From Betaproteobacteria bacterium (GTDB lineage Bacteria > Pseudomonadota > Gammaproteobacteria > Burkholderiales > SG8-39): a stretch of 64,000 bases of DNA. The DNA lies in assembly GCA_004297625.1 (NCBI GenBank), contig SCTY01000068.1, positions 415,335-479,334 on the forward strand. Direction: 5' to 3'. The notes below the pieces were generated by a model that saw only the letters and a list, made by a program, of their open reading frames with translations, searched no databases and was not told where the DNA came from. Shown here piece after piece: positions 7,582 to 15,725 of this stretch; the stretch's first letter is position 1, and every line of letters begins with the position of its first letter. Both the position numbers and the translations under genes were made by a program.

Positions 7582-9678
7582 TCAGCGTATCACGCGTTTG
7601 CGCGCCGCGAGCGGCGATTCGGCGGCCGCGTAGGCCGCAACGCCTGCCTGGCGGTCGATCGGCGCCGCCGTTTGCAGCGTGGTGCCGCCCGGCGGCTGCA
7701 GCTCCGGCGGAAAGAACGCCAGCTTCTGCGTCTTCGCAAGTTTTGCGTCCCTCCCGGGCGAGAGATCGCGCGCGTTCGCGCCCCTGGGCCTCACCGCCGC
7801 CTTGTCGACGATCTCCAGGTCGAACCACCAGCGCTTCACCGGATTGCGCGCGCCGCCATTGACTGCGTCGTCATACTCGATGAGCGCGCGCCGGGCCTCG
7901 GGCACTTCGATCGAAAGCCACAGCAGCTTCTCGGACGCCACCAGGTCCTCGCGGTTGTACGGGCAGGTTTTCATGCAGCGCCCGCACGCCGAGCCGTTGG
8001 CGTTCGTCAGGCGGTAGCGGCCGCATTTCTCGACGTCGGGCTTCCAGATCTCGTAGCCGTTGAACATCACCTTCGGCCCGAAAGGGATGGCGTTGCACGG
8101 GCATTCGCGCGCGCACTTCATGCATTGTTCGCAGGTCGCCTGCAGGCCGAAGTCGATCGGCCGGTCGGGCTCGAGCGGCAGCTCGGTCGTGAAGACGATC
8201 GATTTCGAGCGCGGTCCGATGAACGGATTGAGCACCAGCTCGCCGATGCGCGACATCTCCCCGAGGCCCGCCATGAGAACCACCGGAAGATGGAGCACCT
8301 CGGAATACGCGTTCGAGTGCACGCGCGACGAGTAGCCCAGCCGCCGCAGATGCGAAGCCATGATGCCGGCAAGCAGCGCGCCGCGCATGTAGGCGCGCAT
8401 CGATTGCGCTCCCGAGATCCAGTCGTCGCCCGAGGCGCCTTCCATGGTCTCGAAGCCCTGGTCGATCAGCATCGCCACCGCGTAGGGGTGGTAAGCGCCG
8501 ATCGGCGCGCCCTTTTCGTCGTCGTGCGAGTAGTACATCCACGGCTCGGCGCGGCAGATGCCGGCGAAATCCACGCCCAAGTAATAGGCCAGTGCTTTGA
8601 CCGCCTTTGCGTTTTGCTCCTCTGCGCCGCTCGAATGCTTGTTTTCTCTCGTTCCCTGCAGCGGCACGAGGTTGCGGATGATCGGCGTCATCGCAAACGC
8701 CAGCGGGTGCTTCACCGCGAAGCGCCGCCGCTCCCGCGCCGGCTTCTCGCCGAGGTCGCCGGCGAGCGCGCGGGTGAAGAGATCCGCGCGCTTGGGCACG
8801 CGGCGGATCTCCTCGCGCAGCACAAGCGTGGTGGGCTCGTCGACGCGCTTGATTTTCTCCATCGCGTAGCGCCCCATGTGCAGCGGGCGGCTCGCCTCCT
8901 CGGCCTCGGTCCACCCCGGGCGCGTGCCCGGCGCGCCCATGTACGCTTCGGCGCTCGGCCAGGCGAGCGCGGCGAGCGGCAGGTCGGCCGCCATTTCGTA
9001 GCTCGTCGTCACCACGCCAAGGCGAAAGCCGCGCTCCATGAGCGGCGCCTTAAGCGTTCCGTCGACGTCCTTTGCCACCCCGGCCCGCTGCGCGAGGCGC
9101 TCGAGGGACACGAGACTCGCACCGGCGACGTGCCCGCGCGCCGGCCAGCCGAGGACGCGCACGTACCCCGAGAGCACCACGGCGACCTCGGCGCAGCGGA
9201 CGTCGGTGCGCAGGGCATTGGTGCCGAGGATCCAGTCCGCGCCCGGTTCGCCGGGCGCAGGCTCGCGGCCGAACTCCACAAGGAAGACGAACGCATGGGT
9301 GTGCGCGGGATGCTCCGCCGATAGCCAATCCGCCTCCTCGACGCGGCACACGCCGGCGAGCGTGGCGTCGAGGAAGTAGGCCGAGGCCTTGAGGTTTTTT
9401 GCTCTAAGAACAACATCGCCGGGAACCGGCGCGCGCGCCGGCGCGACATCGCCGTCGAGATATCGAAAGCAAAATTCGAGATGCTCCTTCAAAGCAGGAG
9501 CAATTGAATCTCCTCGTTCTTTGTGAGCGTCGCCCGGCATGCGCGAGTCCACGATGCGCGCATTCGGATCGCGCGCGAGGAGCTCGGTGGGCAGCACGCC
9601 CATGTCGTACGGGCGGTCTCTGTTGGAAAAAAGCCTGGCCATTGGCGAAGCGTACTGCCTTTGTAAGGTTCGACCCAT
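7582..9678 (-). CDS. Cobalamin- and Fe-S-dependent reductive dehalogenase homologue (NpRdhA type, cytosolic)
   Basis: A 698-residue protein without Tat signal. A central cobalamin-binding nitroreductase-like domain (about 357-510) precedes a ferredoxin-like module with C516-C519-C522-C526 (CEQCMKCARECP) and C552-C565-C568-C572 (CGRCMKTCPYN), the RdhA double 4Fe-4S pattern. The N-terminal half repeats the core (KASAYFLDATLAGVCRVE, about 97-114, against KALAYYLGVDFAGICRAE, 361-378), the degenerate duplication known from the catabolic NpRdhA. From memory, NpRdhA uses Ser422, Tyr426, Lys488 and Arg552; S426, Y430, K492 and R556 occur here at the same spacing. No fused reductase domain or RdhB anchor is seen. 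Start is 9678 or the ATG at 9642 (MARLFSNRDRP), which is equally likely. The substrate, presumably a halogenated aromatic, is unknown. Confidence 0.85.
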   Translation of the reverse strand: MGRTLQRQYASPMARLFSNRDRPYDMGVLPTELLARDPNARIVDSRMPGDAHKERGDSIAPALKEHLEFCFRYLDGDVAPARAPVPGDVVLRAKNLKASAYFLDATLAGVCRVEEADWLSAEHPAHTHAFVFLVEFGREPAPGEPGADWILGTNALRTDVRCAEVAVVLSGYVRVLGWPARGHVAGASLVSLERLAQRAGVAKDVDGTLKAPLMERGFRLGVVTTSYEMAADLPLAALAWPSAEAYMGAPGTRPGWTEAEEASRPLHMGRYAMEKIKRVDEPTTLVLREEIRRVPKRADLFTRALAGDLGEKPARERRRFAVKHPLAFAMTPIIRNLVPLQGTRENKHSSGAEEQNAKAVKALAYYLGVDFAGICRAEPWMYYSHDDEKGAPIGAYHPYAVAMLIDQGFETMEGASGDDWISGAQSMRAYMRGALLAGIMASHLRRLGYSSRVHSNAYSEVLHLPVVLMAGLGEMSRIGELVLNPFIGPRSKSIVFTTELPLEPDRPIDFGLQATCEQCMKCARECPCNAIPFGPKVMFNGYEIWKPDVEKCGRYRLTNANGSACGRCMKTCPYNREDLVASEKLLWLSIEVPEARRALIEYDDAVNGGARNPVKRWWFDLEIVDKAAVRPRGANARDLSPGRDAKLAKTQKLAFFPPELQPPGGTTLQTAAPIDRQAGVAAYAAAESPLAARKRVIR

Positions 9679-9697
9679 GAGGCACGTCTAACGCGGC

Positions 9698-10429
9698 ATG
9701 GACAAGACCTGGTTGGGGATTCTATTGACCGCCGTCGCACTGCCGGCGGCGGCGCAATGCGTGAAGGAGAGCCCGCCGCATGCGGTGGCGCTCCTGGAGC
9801 TCTACACCTCGGAAGGGTGCAACAGCTGTCCGCCGGCGGATCAATGGCTGAGCCGGCTGCGCGGCGACGGTCCGGGCACCGATTCGGTGGTGCCGCTCGC
9901 GTTTCACGTCGATTACTGGGACCGGCTCGGCTGGAAGGACCGCTTCGCCAGCCCGCGCTTCACCGAGCGGCAATATCTGCTCGCGCGCCAGGCGGGCAGC
10001 CGTGCCGTATACACCCCCGGCATATTCTTGAATTTCGCCGAGGTCCGCGCCTTGGGGCGATTCGAAGAAGCATTGCGAGGCATCAATGCCAGGCCGGCGC
10101 GCGCCCATATCCGGCTGGAGCTGCGGCCGCCTTCAGCCTCGCGCCTGCCGATCAAGGCCGATTTCCGCGCTCCGCCAGGCAGCGAGGCGTTCGTCGCGCT
10201 TTACGAGAACCGGCTTTCGACGGACGTGAAAGCCGGCGAGAACCGGGGCGTGACGCTGCGGCACGACTACGTGGTGCGCGAATGGATCGGCCCCCTTGAC
10301 GCTCCGGGGACGTTTCAGCGAAGCGTCGAGCTTCGCCCCGACTGGAAGGCCGCGGACATGGGCATGGCGGCGTTCGTTCAGAATGGGACGAATGTCTTAC
10401 AAGCGAGCGCGCTTGCCGCCTGCAGTTGA
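9698..10429 (+). CDS. DUF1223 thioredoxin-fold protein, secreted
   Basis: A 243-residue protein with an N-terminal signal peptide (about residues 1-19, ending AAAQC) followed by a thioredoxin-like domain of the DUF1223 family. The family marker LELYTSEGCNSCPPADQWL is present, with a CxxC pair, and FHVDYWDRLGWKDRFASPRFTERQ follows. Its biochemical function is not known; the CxxC suggests periplasmic thiol-disulfide or metal handling. It starts 19 bases from the divergent dehalogenase homologue and is followed after 15 bases by a UGA-containing glutaredoxin-like gene, so the two thioredoxin-fold genes look co-transcribed. Confidence 0.88.
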   Translation: MDKTWLGILLTAVALPAAAQCVKESPPHAVALLELYTSEGCNSCPPADQWLSRLRGDGPGTDSVVPLAFHVDYWDRLGWKDRFASPRFTERQYLLARQAGSRAVYTPGIFLNFAEVRALGRFEEALRGINARPARAHIRLELRPPSASRLPIKADFRAPPGSEAFVALYENRLSTDVKAGENRGVTLRHDYVVREWIGPLDAPGTFQRSVELRPDWKAADMGMAAFVQNGTNVLQASALAACS

Positions 10430-10444
10430 TCTAGACTGATCGGC

Positions 10445-11200
10445 ATGAGCGAGCCGATCAAGGTCTTCTGGCAGCCGCACTGAACGAGCTGCCTGAGGAT
10501 CAAAGAGTTCCTCTCGGTCCGTGGGATCGAGTTCCAGTCGATCAACGTCCTGGAAGACGACGCCGGGAGGGCGGAGCTCGCCGGGCTCGGCGCGCGCTCG
10601 GTGCCGGTCGTCGCTCGCGGCGGCCGCTTCGTCTACGCGCAGATCATCGGCGACGTGGTCGAGTTCCTCGGGCTTGCCGCGCAGACCGGCCCGCAGCTAT
10701 CCCCTGACGAGCTGGCGCGCCGGCTCGACTCGATACTGGCAGCGGCGCAGCGCTATGCGCGCCAGATGCCGGCGGACGCGCTCGAGCGGCAGCTCCCGGA
10801 GCGGCCGCGCTCCTATCGGGTGCTGCTCCATCACGTGTTTCAAATCCCGGCCGCCTTCATCGACGCCATGGAAGGCGGCGCGCTCACCTACGAGAATATG
10901 ACCGCCGAACCGCCGGCCGACATGCGCACGCCGGCCGCCATCGCCGAGTTCGGCGCCACGGTACGCCGGCGCGTGGCCGCATGGTGGACCGGACTCGCCG
11001 ACCGTTCGGGCAGGCAGCCGGTCAGCACCTATTACGGCGTCCAGCCGATGCACGAAGTGCTCGAGCGCACGGCGTGGCACAGCGCGCAGCATGCGCGGCA
11101 GGTGATGTCGCTGCTGGAGCAGCAAGGCATCGCGCCGGAAGGTCCGCTCGGCCCGGCCGAGCTCCACGGCCTTCCCGTGCCGGAAAAGCTCTGGGATTAG
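10445..11200 (+). CDS. Glutaredoxin-DinB fusion selenoprotein (in-frame UGA = Sec13)
   Basis: Reading from ATG 10445, the frame gives MSEPIKVFWQPH, TGA (10481-10483), then TSCLRIKEFLSVRGIEF and continues without another stop to 11200. The product is 251 residues if UGA is Sec. Residues 1-80 are a glutaredoxin domain in which the usual CxxC would be U13-T-S-C16, with cis-Pro in GARSVPVVARG. Residues about 95-245 are a DinB/YfiT-like four-helix domain with candidate metal ligands LLHHVF and WHSAQH. UGA exactly at the redox Cys, homologous frame on both sides, a possible SECIS hairpin at 10492-10517 and selB/selC 9 kb away all support selenocysteine. A conventional caller would start at GTG 10601 and lose the redox half. 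A Cys-to-stop mutation is the alternative. Confidence 0.85.
10492..10517 (+). promoter_or_regulatory. Candidate bacterial SECIS hairpin after the UGA codon
   Basis: Starting 9 bases after the UGA at 10481-10483, the RNA can form CC/GG outer pairs, a small internal loop, then GAGGA (10495-10499) paired with TCCTC (10509-10513) around the 9-base loop 10500-10508. The distance from UGA to the apical loop (about 17 bases) fits bacterial SECIS elements, which sit in the coding region directly after the Sec codon and are bound by SelB. The loop lacks a clear GU at its start, so this remains a candidate. Confidence 0.5.
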
Positions 11201-11203
11201 CGA

Positions 11204-12316
11204 CTACGCCGTTTCGGAGCGCGGCCGCGCAAGCTTCGCGCCGGGCCATACATCCGAGCGGCTGCGCAGGTACTGCGGCGGATAGTCGAGTTTGACGCCG
11301 TAGCGCTCGGCGGCGTGCCAGACCCAGCGCGGATTATCGAGAATTGCGCGCGCCATCGCCACCATGTCGGCCTTGCCGTCCGCGATGATCGCTTCCGCCT
11401 GCTCCGGGTCGGCGATCATGCCGACCGCCCTCACCTTGATGCCGACTTCCTTCTTGATCCGCTCGGCAAAGGCCACCTGGTAGCCTGGCGCGACCGGGAT
11501 CCTCGCCGACGGCACGGTCGCGCCGCTCGAGACGCAGATGAAATCGAAGCCCGCGCGCTGCAGCTCGCGCGCGTAGGCCACGGCGTCCTCCGGCCGCCAC
11601 CCGCCTTCCACCCAGTCGGTGGCGTTGATGCGGATGCCGAGCGCGCGGTCCTTCGGCCACGCCTCGCGCACCGCGTGCGCGACTTCGAGCGGAAATTTCA
11701 TCCGGTTCTTGCCGTATTCGTCCTTGCGCTGATTGGCGAGCGGCGAGAGGAACTGGTGCAGCAGGTAGCCGTGCGCCGAGTGCAGCTCCAGCTCGTCGAA
11801 GCCGATGCGCTTCGCCCGCAACGCCGCGGACACGAAGCTTTGCACGAGGCCTTTGATCTCGGAACCGTCGAGCTCCTTCGGCGTATGCCAGCCCTCGCCG
11901 AAGGGGATCGGCGACGGCGCGACCGTCTGCCACGGCGACTCGCGCGGGCCGAGCGCCTTGCCGCCCTGCCAGGGCACGTGCGCCGAACCCTTGCGCCCCG
12001 CGTGGCCGATCTGGATGCCGATGGGATTCTTCGTGATGCCGCGGTAGACCTGCACCGCGCGCGCCATCGCCGCCTCGTTGTGATCGCTGTAAAGACCCGT
12101 GCAGCCGTGCGTGATGCGCCCTTCGCGCGTCACGTTGGTCTTCTCGACCACGAAAAGGCCCGCGCCGGAGCAAGCGAAGCTGCCCACGTGCACGAGGTGC
12201 CAGTCGCTCATGCACCCGTCGTCGGCCGAGTACTGGCACATCGGCGAAATCACGACGCGATTCGGCAGCGTCACGCCGCCGATCTGGATCGGAGTGAACA
12301 GCTTAGGGAGCGGCAA
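11204..12316 (-). CDS. Old Yellow Enzyme family NADH:flavin oxidoreductase (YqjM-like)
   Basis: A 370-residue FMN-dependent ene-reductase type TIM barrel that reduces activated C=C bonds using NAD(P)H. The N-terminal PNRVVISPMCQYSADDG carries Cys27, the flavin-modulating cysteine typical of the YqjM/thermophilic-like class. HSAHGYLLHQFLSPLANQRKDEYGG-like sequence and the C-terminal phosphate-binding GMIADPEQAEAII/ADMVAMARAIL segments are present. It overlaps the 3' end of the pxpA-type gene by 14 bases and is the last gene of the 5-oxoprolinase cluster, but there is no evident biochemical link to 5-oxoproline. Confidence 0.9.
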   Translation of the reverse strand: MPLPKLFTPIQIGGVTLPNRVVISPMCQYSADDGCMSDWHLVHVGSFACSGAGLFVVEKTNVTREGRITHGCTGLYSDHNEAAMARAVQVYRGITKNPIGIQIGHAGRKGSAHVPWQGGKALGPRESPWQTVAPSPIPFGEGWHTPKELDGSEIKGLVQSFVSAALRAKRIGFDELELHSAHGYLLHQFLSPLANQRKDEYGKNRMKFPLEVAHAVREAWPKDRALGIRINATDWVEGGWRPEDAVAYARELQRAGFDFICVSSGATVPSARIPVAPGYQVAFAERIKKEVGIKVRAVGMIADPEQAEAIIADGKADMVAMARAILDNPRWVWHAAERYGVKLDYPPQYLRSRSDVWPGAKLARPRSETA

Positions 12317-13058
12317 TGTCGATTCCTTTCTCCTTGAATGCCTTCCTGATTGCCTTGGCGAACACGACCGCGCCCGCCTGGTCCCCGTGCAGGCACAGAG
12401 TGTCCGCGGAAACCGGAATAGGCTTGCCCGACAGCGAGGTGACGTAGCCCGTCTCCACCATCCCGAGCGCGCGTTCGACCGCCTGGTTCGCGTCCTCGAT
12501 CATGCCGCCCGGGCGCTCGCGCGGCGCGAGCGTGCCGTCGTCGGAATAGCCGCGGTCGGCGAACACCTCGCCTGCGACCCGCAGTCCCTTCTGCTTTCCG
12601 ATTTCCATCATTTTCGAATTCGATAACGCGTAAAGCATGACCTCTCCGCCGAGGTCCTTCACCGCGCGCGCCATCGCCTCGGAAAGCGCCTCGTCGTTCG
12701 CCGCCATGTTGTAGAGCGCGCCGTGGCACTTCACGTGGTGCAGTCTTGCGCCGGCGGCGCGCGCGAAGGCCTCCACCGCGCCCGCCTGGTACACGACGAG
12801 GTCGTACATGTCCTGCGGCGAGATCTTCATCACCCGCCGGCCGAATCCCTGGAGATCCGGCAGCGACGGATGCGCGCCCACCGCGACGCCGTGCTCGACG
12901 GCGAGGCGCACGGTCTTGCGGATGGTCGCCGGGTCGCCGCCGTGGAAGCCGCAGGCGATGTTGGCCGAGCTGATATAGGGCATGACCTCGGCGTCGGCGC
13001 CCATTTTCCACGCGCCGTAGCTTTCGCCCATGTCGCAGTTGATGTCGATTCGCTTCAT
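12303..13058 (-). CDS. pxpA: 5-oxoprolinase subunit PxpA (LamB/YcsF family)
   Basis: A 251-residue LamB/YcsF protein. Family markers are IDINCDMGESYGAWKMG at the start, ISSANIACGFHGGDP, GVAVGAHPSLPD, and LCLHGDQAGAV near the C-terminus. PxpA acts with PxpB and PxpC to hydrolyse 5-oxo-L-proline to glutamate at the expense of ATP in the cytosol. All three subunits are encoded here in the order B-C-A with ATGA overlaps, which supports the function more strongly than the sequence alone. Confidence 0.93.
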   Translation of the reverse strand: MKRIDINCDMGESYGAWKMGADAEVMPYISSANIACGFHGGDPATIRKTVRLAVEHGVAVGAHPSLPDLQGFGRRVMKISPQDMYDLVVYQAGAVEAFARAAGARLHHVKCHGALYNMAANDEALSEAMARAVKDLGGEVMLYALSNSKMMEIGKQKGLRVAGEVFADRGYSDDGTLAPRERPGGMIEDANQAVERALGMVETGYVTSLSGKPIPVSADTLCLHGDQAGAVVFAKAIRKAFKEKGIDIAAP

Positions 13059-14026
13059 TGGCCGTAATTCCAGGCGATGCCGCGCAGCGCCGCTTCGAGC
13101 CGCTCGCTCATGTGATGCCTGAGCTCCGCCGCGATGCCCAGATCGCAGCGCGCGAAATGCACCGTGCCGCCCGGCGCGAGCTGCGCGAGCCGCGCCACGT
13201 CGGCGGAGGCGATCTCGGCGATGCGCGGATATCCGCCGGTCGTCTGGTGATCCGCCATGAGCGCAATCGGCGCGCCGTTCGCCGGCACCTGCACGGTACC
13301 GAGCGCGGTCGGCCCGGATAGTATCTCATCGTCCTTCGCGCGCACGAGCGCCGGGCCTGCAAGGCGAAACCCCATGCGGTTCGAGTCGGGCGCAATGCGC
13401 CACACCGTGTCGAGAAACATGCGCTGCGCGTTGCCGTCGAAGCTCCCGTAGTGCTGCCCCTCCAGGACATGGATGAGCACCGGCTCGCGGTCCGGGAGCG
13501 TGAGCGGCGGCGCCGACCACTTCACCGTGCCGTCCCGGGTTTTCTTGAGCTGGGCAAACCGCCCCGCTGCCGCGGGGTCGCGCAGCGGCAGAACGTCGCC
13601 GTGGCGCAGCGCGCGGCCCTGAAAGCCGCCGAACGCGCCCGGAAGATAGGTACTGCGGCTGCCGAGGACCGGGTCCACGGCGAAGCCGCCCGCGACCGCC
13701 ACATAAGCGCGCGCGCCGCGCGCCGCGCGCCCGACGTTGAAGCGGCTGCCGGCCGGCGCGAGCACCGGCCGGTTGTGCGGAAAGCCGCCCTGGAACTCGG
13801 CGCCGCACACCGCGACCAGCGTGTCCTCCTCGAAGGCAAGCTCCGGGCCGATCACCGTGATCTCGAGCGCGGCCTCGTCGCGCGGATTGCCGACGAGCGC
13901 GTTGGCGAGCGAGAGCGCCATCGGGTCCATCGCCCCGCCCGGACAGAGACCCACGTGCTGCAAGCCATGGCGGCCGTGATCCTGCAGCGTGGTGAGCAGC
14001 CCCGGCCTAAGCACGCGGATGCTCAT
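13055..14026 (-). CDS. pxpC: 5-oxoprolinase subunit PxpC (biotin-dependent carboxyltransferase-like, KipA/allophanate hydrolase 2 family)
   Basis: A 323-residue protein beginning MSIRVLRPGLLTTLQDHGRH, with GAMDPMALSLANALVGN, GFRLAGPALV and MADHQTTGGYPRIA, all typical of the KipA/PxpC family. The chosen ATG at 14026 overlaps the pxpB stop (ATGA); the frame stays open further upstream but that region is pxpB in another frame. It partners PxpB as the catalytic carboxyltransferase-like half of 5-oxoprolinase. Confidence 0.93.
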   Translation of the reverse strand: MSIRVLRPGLLTTLQDHGRHGLQHVGLCPGGAMDPMALSLANALVGNPRDEAALEITVIGPELAFEEDTLVAVCGAEFQGGFPHNRPVLAPAGSRFNVGRAARGARAYVAVAGGFAVDPVLGSRSTYLPGAFGGFQGRALRHGDVLPLRDPAAAGRFAQLKKTRDGTVKWSAPPLTLPDREPVLIHVLEGQHYGSFDGNAQRMFLDTVWRIAPDSNRMGFRLAGPALVRAKDDEILSGPTALGTVQVPANGAPIALMADHQTTGGYPRIAEIASADVARLAQLAPGGTVHFARCDLGIAAELRHHMSERLEAALRGIAWNYGQ

Positions 14027-14733
14027 TGCGCGAGCTTCAGGAATTCTTCGCCGGAAATGGCGCGGAAGCGCACGCGGTCGCCGGGGGCAAACAGGCTCGG
14101 CTCCTGGCGCGCGGCGTCGAACACTTTGAGGGGCGTGCGGCCGATCACGCTCCAGCCGCCCGAAATGGCGTAGGGGTACACCACCGTCTGCTCGTTCGCT
14201 ATCGCGACCGACCCGGCCGGCACCCTCGCGCGCGGCGTCGCGCGCCGCGGCACCGCGAGCTTGGCGTCGAGGCCGCCCATGTACGCGTGGCCCGGCGCGA
14301 AGCCGATCATCAGCACCCGGTACTCGCCGGCGGCGTGGCGCCGCGCCACCTCCTCTACCGACAGTCCAGCCTTCTTCGCCACCTCTTCGATGTCCGGGGC
14401 GTACTGCGCCTCGTAGCACACCGGCACTTCCACGGTGCGCAGCACGTCGTCTGCCTCCGGCAGGCCTTCCTTCAGGCAGTCGGCGATGAGATTCGCCGCC
14501 GCGTGCAACGCGTCGCCGAAGGCGCCGGGATGGTCGGGATCGAAGTGCAGCGCGAGCCCGCCGAGCGCCGGCACCACGTCGCGGATCCACGGCGCCGCGC
14601 GCCCATGCACGGCGAGCGCGAGCCGCTGAACTACCGCGTTGACCTCGAGATCGAGCTTTTCGGAAAACTCGATATAAGCGGCGCAATCCCCGAGCGGGAT
14701 GATTGCAGTCGGCCGCAGATTCGTCCGCGCCAT
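14023..14733 (-). CDS. pxpB: 5-oxoprolinase subunit PxpB (KipI/allophanate hydrolase 1 family)
   Basis: A 236-residue protein opening with the family-typical PLGDCAAYIEFSEKLD and containing VPVCYEAQYAPDIEEVA, IGFAPGHAYMGGLD and PRARVPAGSVAIANEQTVVYP. It is the first gene of the pxpBCA cluster. The upstream spacer carries a perfect inverted repeat (14751-14838) that separates this cluster from the nitrile hydratase genes, so pxpB probably has its own promoter or is read through weakly. Confidence 0.93.
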   Translation of the reverse strand: MARTNLRPTAIIPLGDCAAYIEFSEKLDLEVNAVVQRLALAVHGRAAPWIRDVVPALGGLALHFDPDHPGAFGDALHAAANLIADCLKEGLPEADDVLRTVEVPVCYEAQYAPDIEEVAKKAGLSVEEVARRHAAGEYRVLMIGFAPGHAYMGGLDAKLAVPRRATPRARVPAGSVAIANEQTVVYPYAISGGWSVIGRTPLKVFDAARQEPSLFAPGDRVRFRAISGEEFLKLAQ

Positions 14734-14750
14734 TAAATCAGCAAACCTGC

Positions 14751-14838
14751 AAAATCAGGGACAGACCACGATTTCCCGCCCCGATGGAGCCCAGAAAGCG
14801 ACTCTAGTCCGAGGAAATCGTGGTCTGTCCCTGATTTT
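14751..14838. repeat. REP-like element with both arms (perfect 25-bp inverted repeat)
   Basis: The arms are 14751-14775 and 14814-14838 (core TCAGGGACAGACCACGATTT and its complement) around a 38-base spacer. It is the complete form of the element seen as single arms elsewhere. It fills nearly all of the space between the nitrile hydratase alpha stop and pxpB and could form a hairpin in either transcript. Confidence 0.8.
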
Positions 14839-14841
14839 TGG

Positions 14842-15441
14842 TTAATCGTTCGGACCCTTGGGGACTGCAACGCCGATCATGGAGTCGCGGCTCACGATGG
14901 AAGCGAGCCGCTCCTCGCTCCAGCCGTCGGCGCCGGCGGGGCGCATGGGAAGCACCATGTAGCGCATGTCGGCGGTCGAGTCGTGCACGCGGATGGTGAC
15001 GTTCTCAGAAACATGCAGGCCGAATTCGGCAAGCACCGCGCGCGGCTCGCGCACCATGCGCGAGCGGTAGTTCCTGGACTTGTACCAGTCGGGCGGAATA
15101 CCCAGCAGCATGCGCGGATAGCAGGAACACAGCGTGCACACGATGGCGTTGTGCACTTCGGGCGTGTTTTCCACGACGAGCAGCCTGAGCCCCGGAATCT
15201 CGAGCCCGAGCTCTTCGCACGCCTTGGTGCCGTCGGCGAGCAGGCGCTTCTTGTACTCCGGATCGACCCAGGCGCGCGCAACCACGCGGGAGCCTCGCTC
15301 GTAGCCGCGGTTTCGCATCGCCTCCACTTCGGCGGCGATCTCCTCTTCCGTGACGAGGCCCTTCTCCACCAGCAGCTCGCGGAGGGTGACTTCCATCAGC
15401 TGGAAATACGAGAGTGGACGGTAAGTGCCGGTGTCGCTCAT
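14842..15441 (-). CDS. Nitrile hydratase alpha / thiocyanate hydrolase gamma-type subunit (Co-type)
   Basis: A 199-residue metal-binding subunit with the claw-setting motif V-C102-T-L-C105-S106-C107. Threonine after the first Cys marks the cobalt (not iron) type, and C105 and C107 are the cysteines oxidised in the mature site. RSRMVREPRAVLAEFGL and VRVHDSTADMRYMVLP-like segments are family-typical. The start at 15441 is chosen for the ATGA overlap with the upstream gene and the GGAAAAG before it; an ATG at 15456 would add five residues. Nitrile hydratases convert nitriles to amides and thiocyanate hydrolase converts SCN- to carbonyl sulfide; sequence alone does not decide. Confidence 0.88.
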   Translation of the reverse strand: MSDTGTYRPLSYFQLMEVTLRELLVEKGLVTEEEIAAEVEAMRNRGYERGSRVVARAWVDPEYKKRLLADGTKACEELGLEIPGLRLLVVENTPEVHNAIVCTLCSCYPRMLLGIPPDWYKSRNYRSRMVREPRAVLAEFGLHVSENVTIRVHDSTADMRYMVLPMRPAGADGWSEERLASIVSRDSMIGVAVPKGPND

Positions 15442-15725
15442 ATCTTTTCCAGCCAATGTTGGAAGATTTCGACCTCGAGCACGTCGTTCGCGCTGCCGGC
15501 GTAGTCGGGCCAGACGTCCTTTTGCAGGAAGCGCACGCGGTAAAGCGGCAGCGCCGGAAGCCCGTCGCGCATCTGCGCCAGCTCTTCGGGATTAGGGAAC
15601 GGCCCTAGAACGCGTTCCACGGTTCCCGTGCAGCCGCGGACGTAATACGGCGTGCGCACGTGGCCGAGCGGATAGGCCTTGAGCACGCGCACGCGCTCGC
15701 CGGGACGAAAGAGCGGGTCAGCCAC
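15438..15725 (-). CDS. Nitrile hydratase beta C-terminal-half subunit (thiocyanate hydrolase alpha-like)
   Basis: A 95-residue protein equal to the SH3-like C-terminal domain of nitrile hydratase beta: FRPGERVRVLKAYPLGHVRTPYYVRGCTGTVERVLG, then YRVRFLQKDVWPDYAGSANDVLEVEIFQHWLE. In ordinary nitrile hydratases this is fused to the N-terminal half; here it is a separate gene overlapping its neighbours by 8 bases upstream and by ATGA downstream. The split matches the thiocyanate hydrolase subunit arrangement. Confidence 0.87.
   Translation of the reverse strand: MADPLFRPGERVRVLKAYPLGHVRTPYYVRGCTGTVERVLGPFPNPEELAQMRDGLPALPLYRVRFLQKDVWPDYAGSANDVLEVEIFQHWLEKI

Noticed and set aside
9698..10429. DUF1223 gene as a second selenoprotein
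   Set aside because: Its CNSC motif has normal Cys codons and the frame has no internal TGA.
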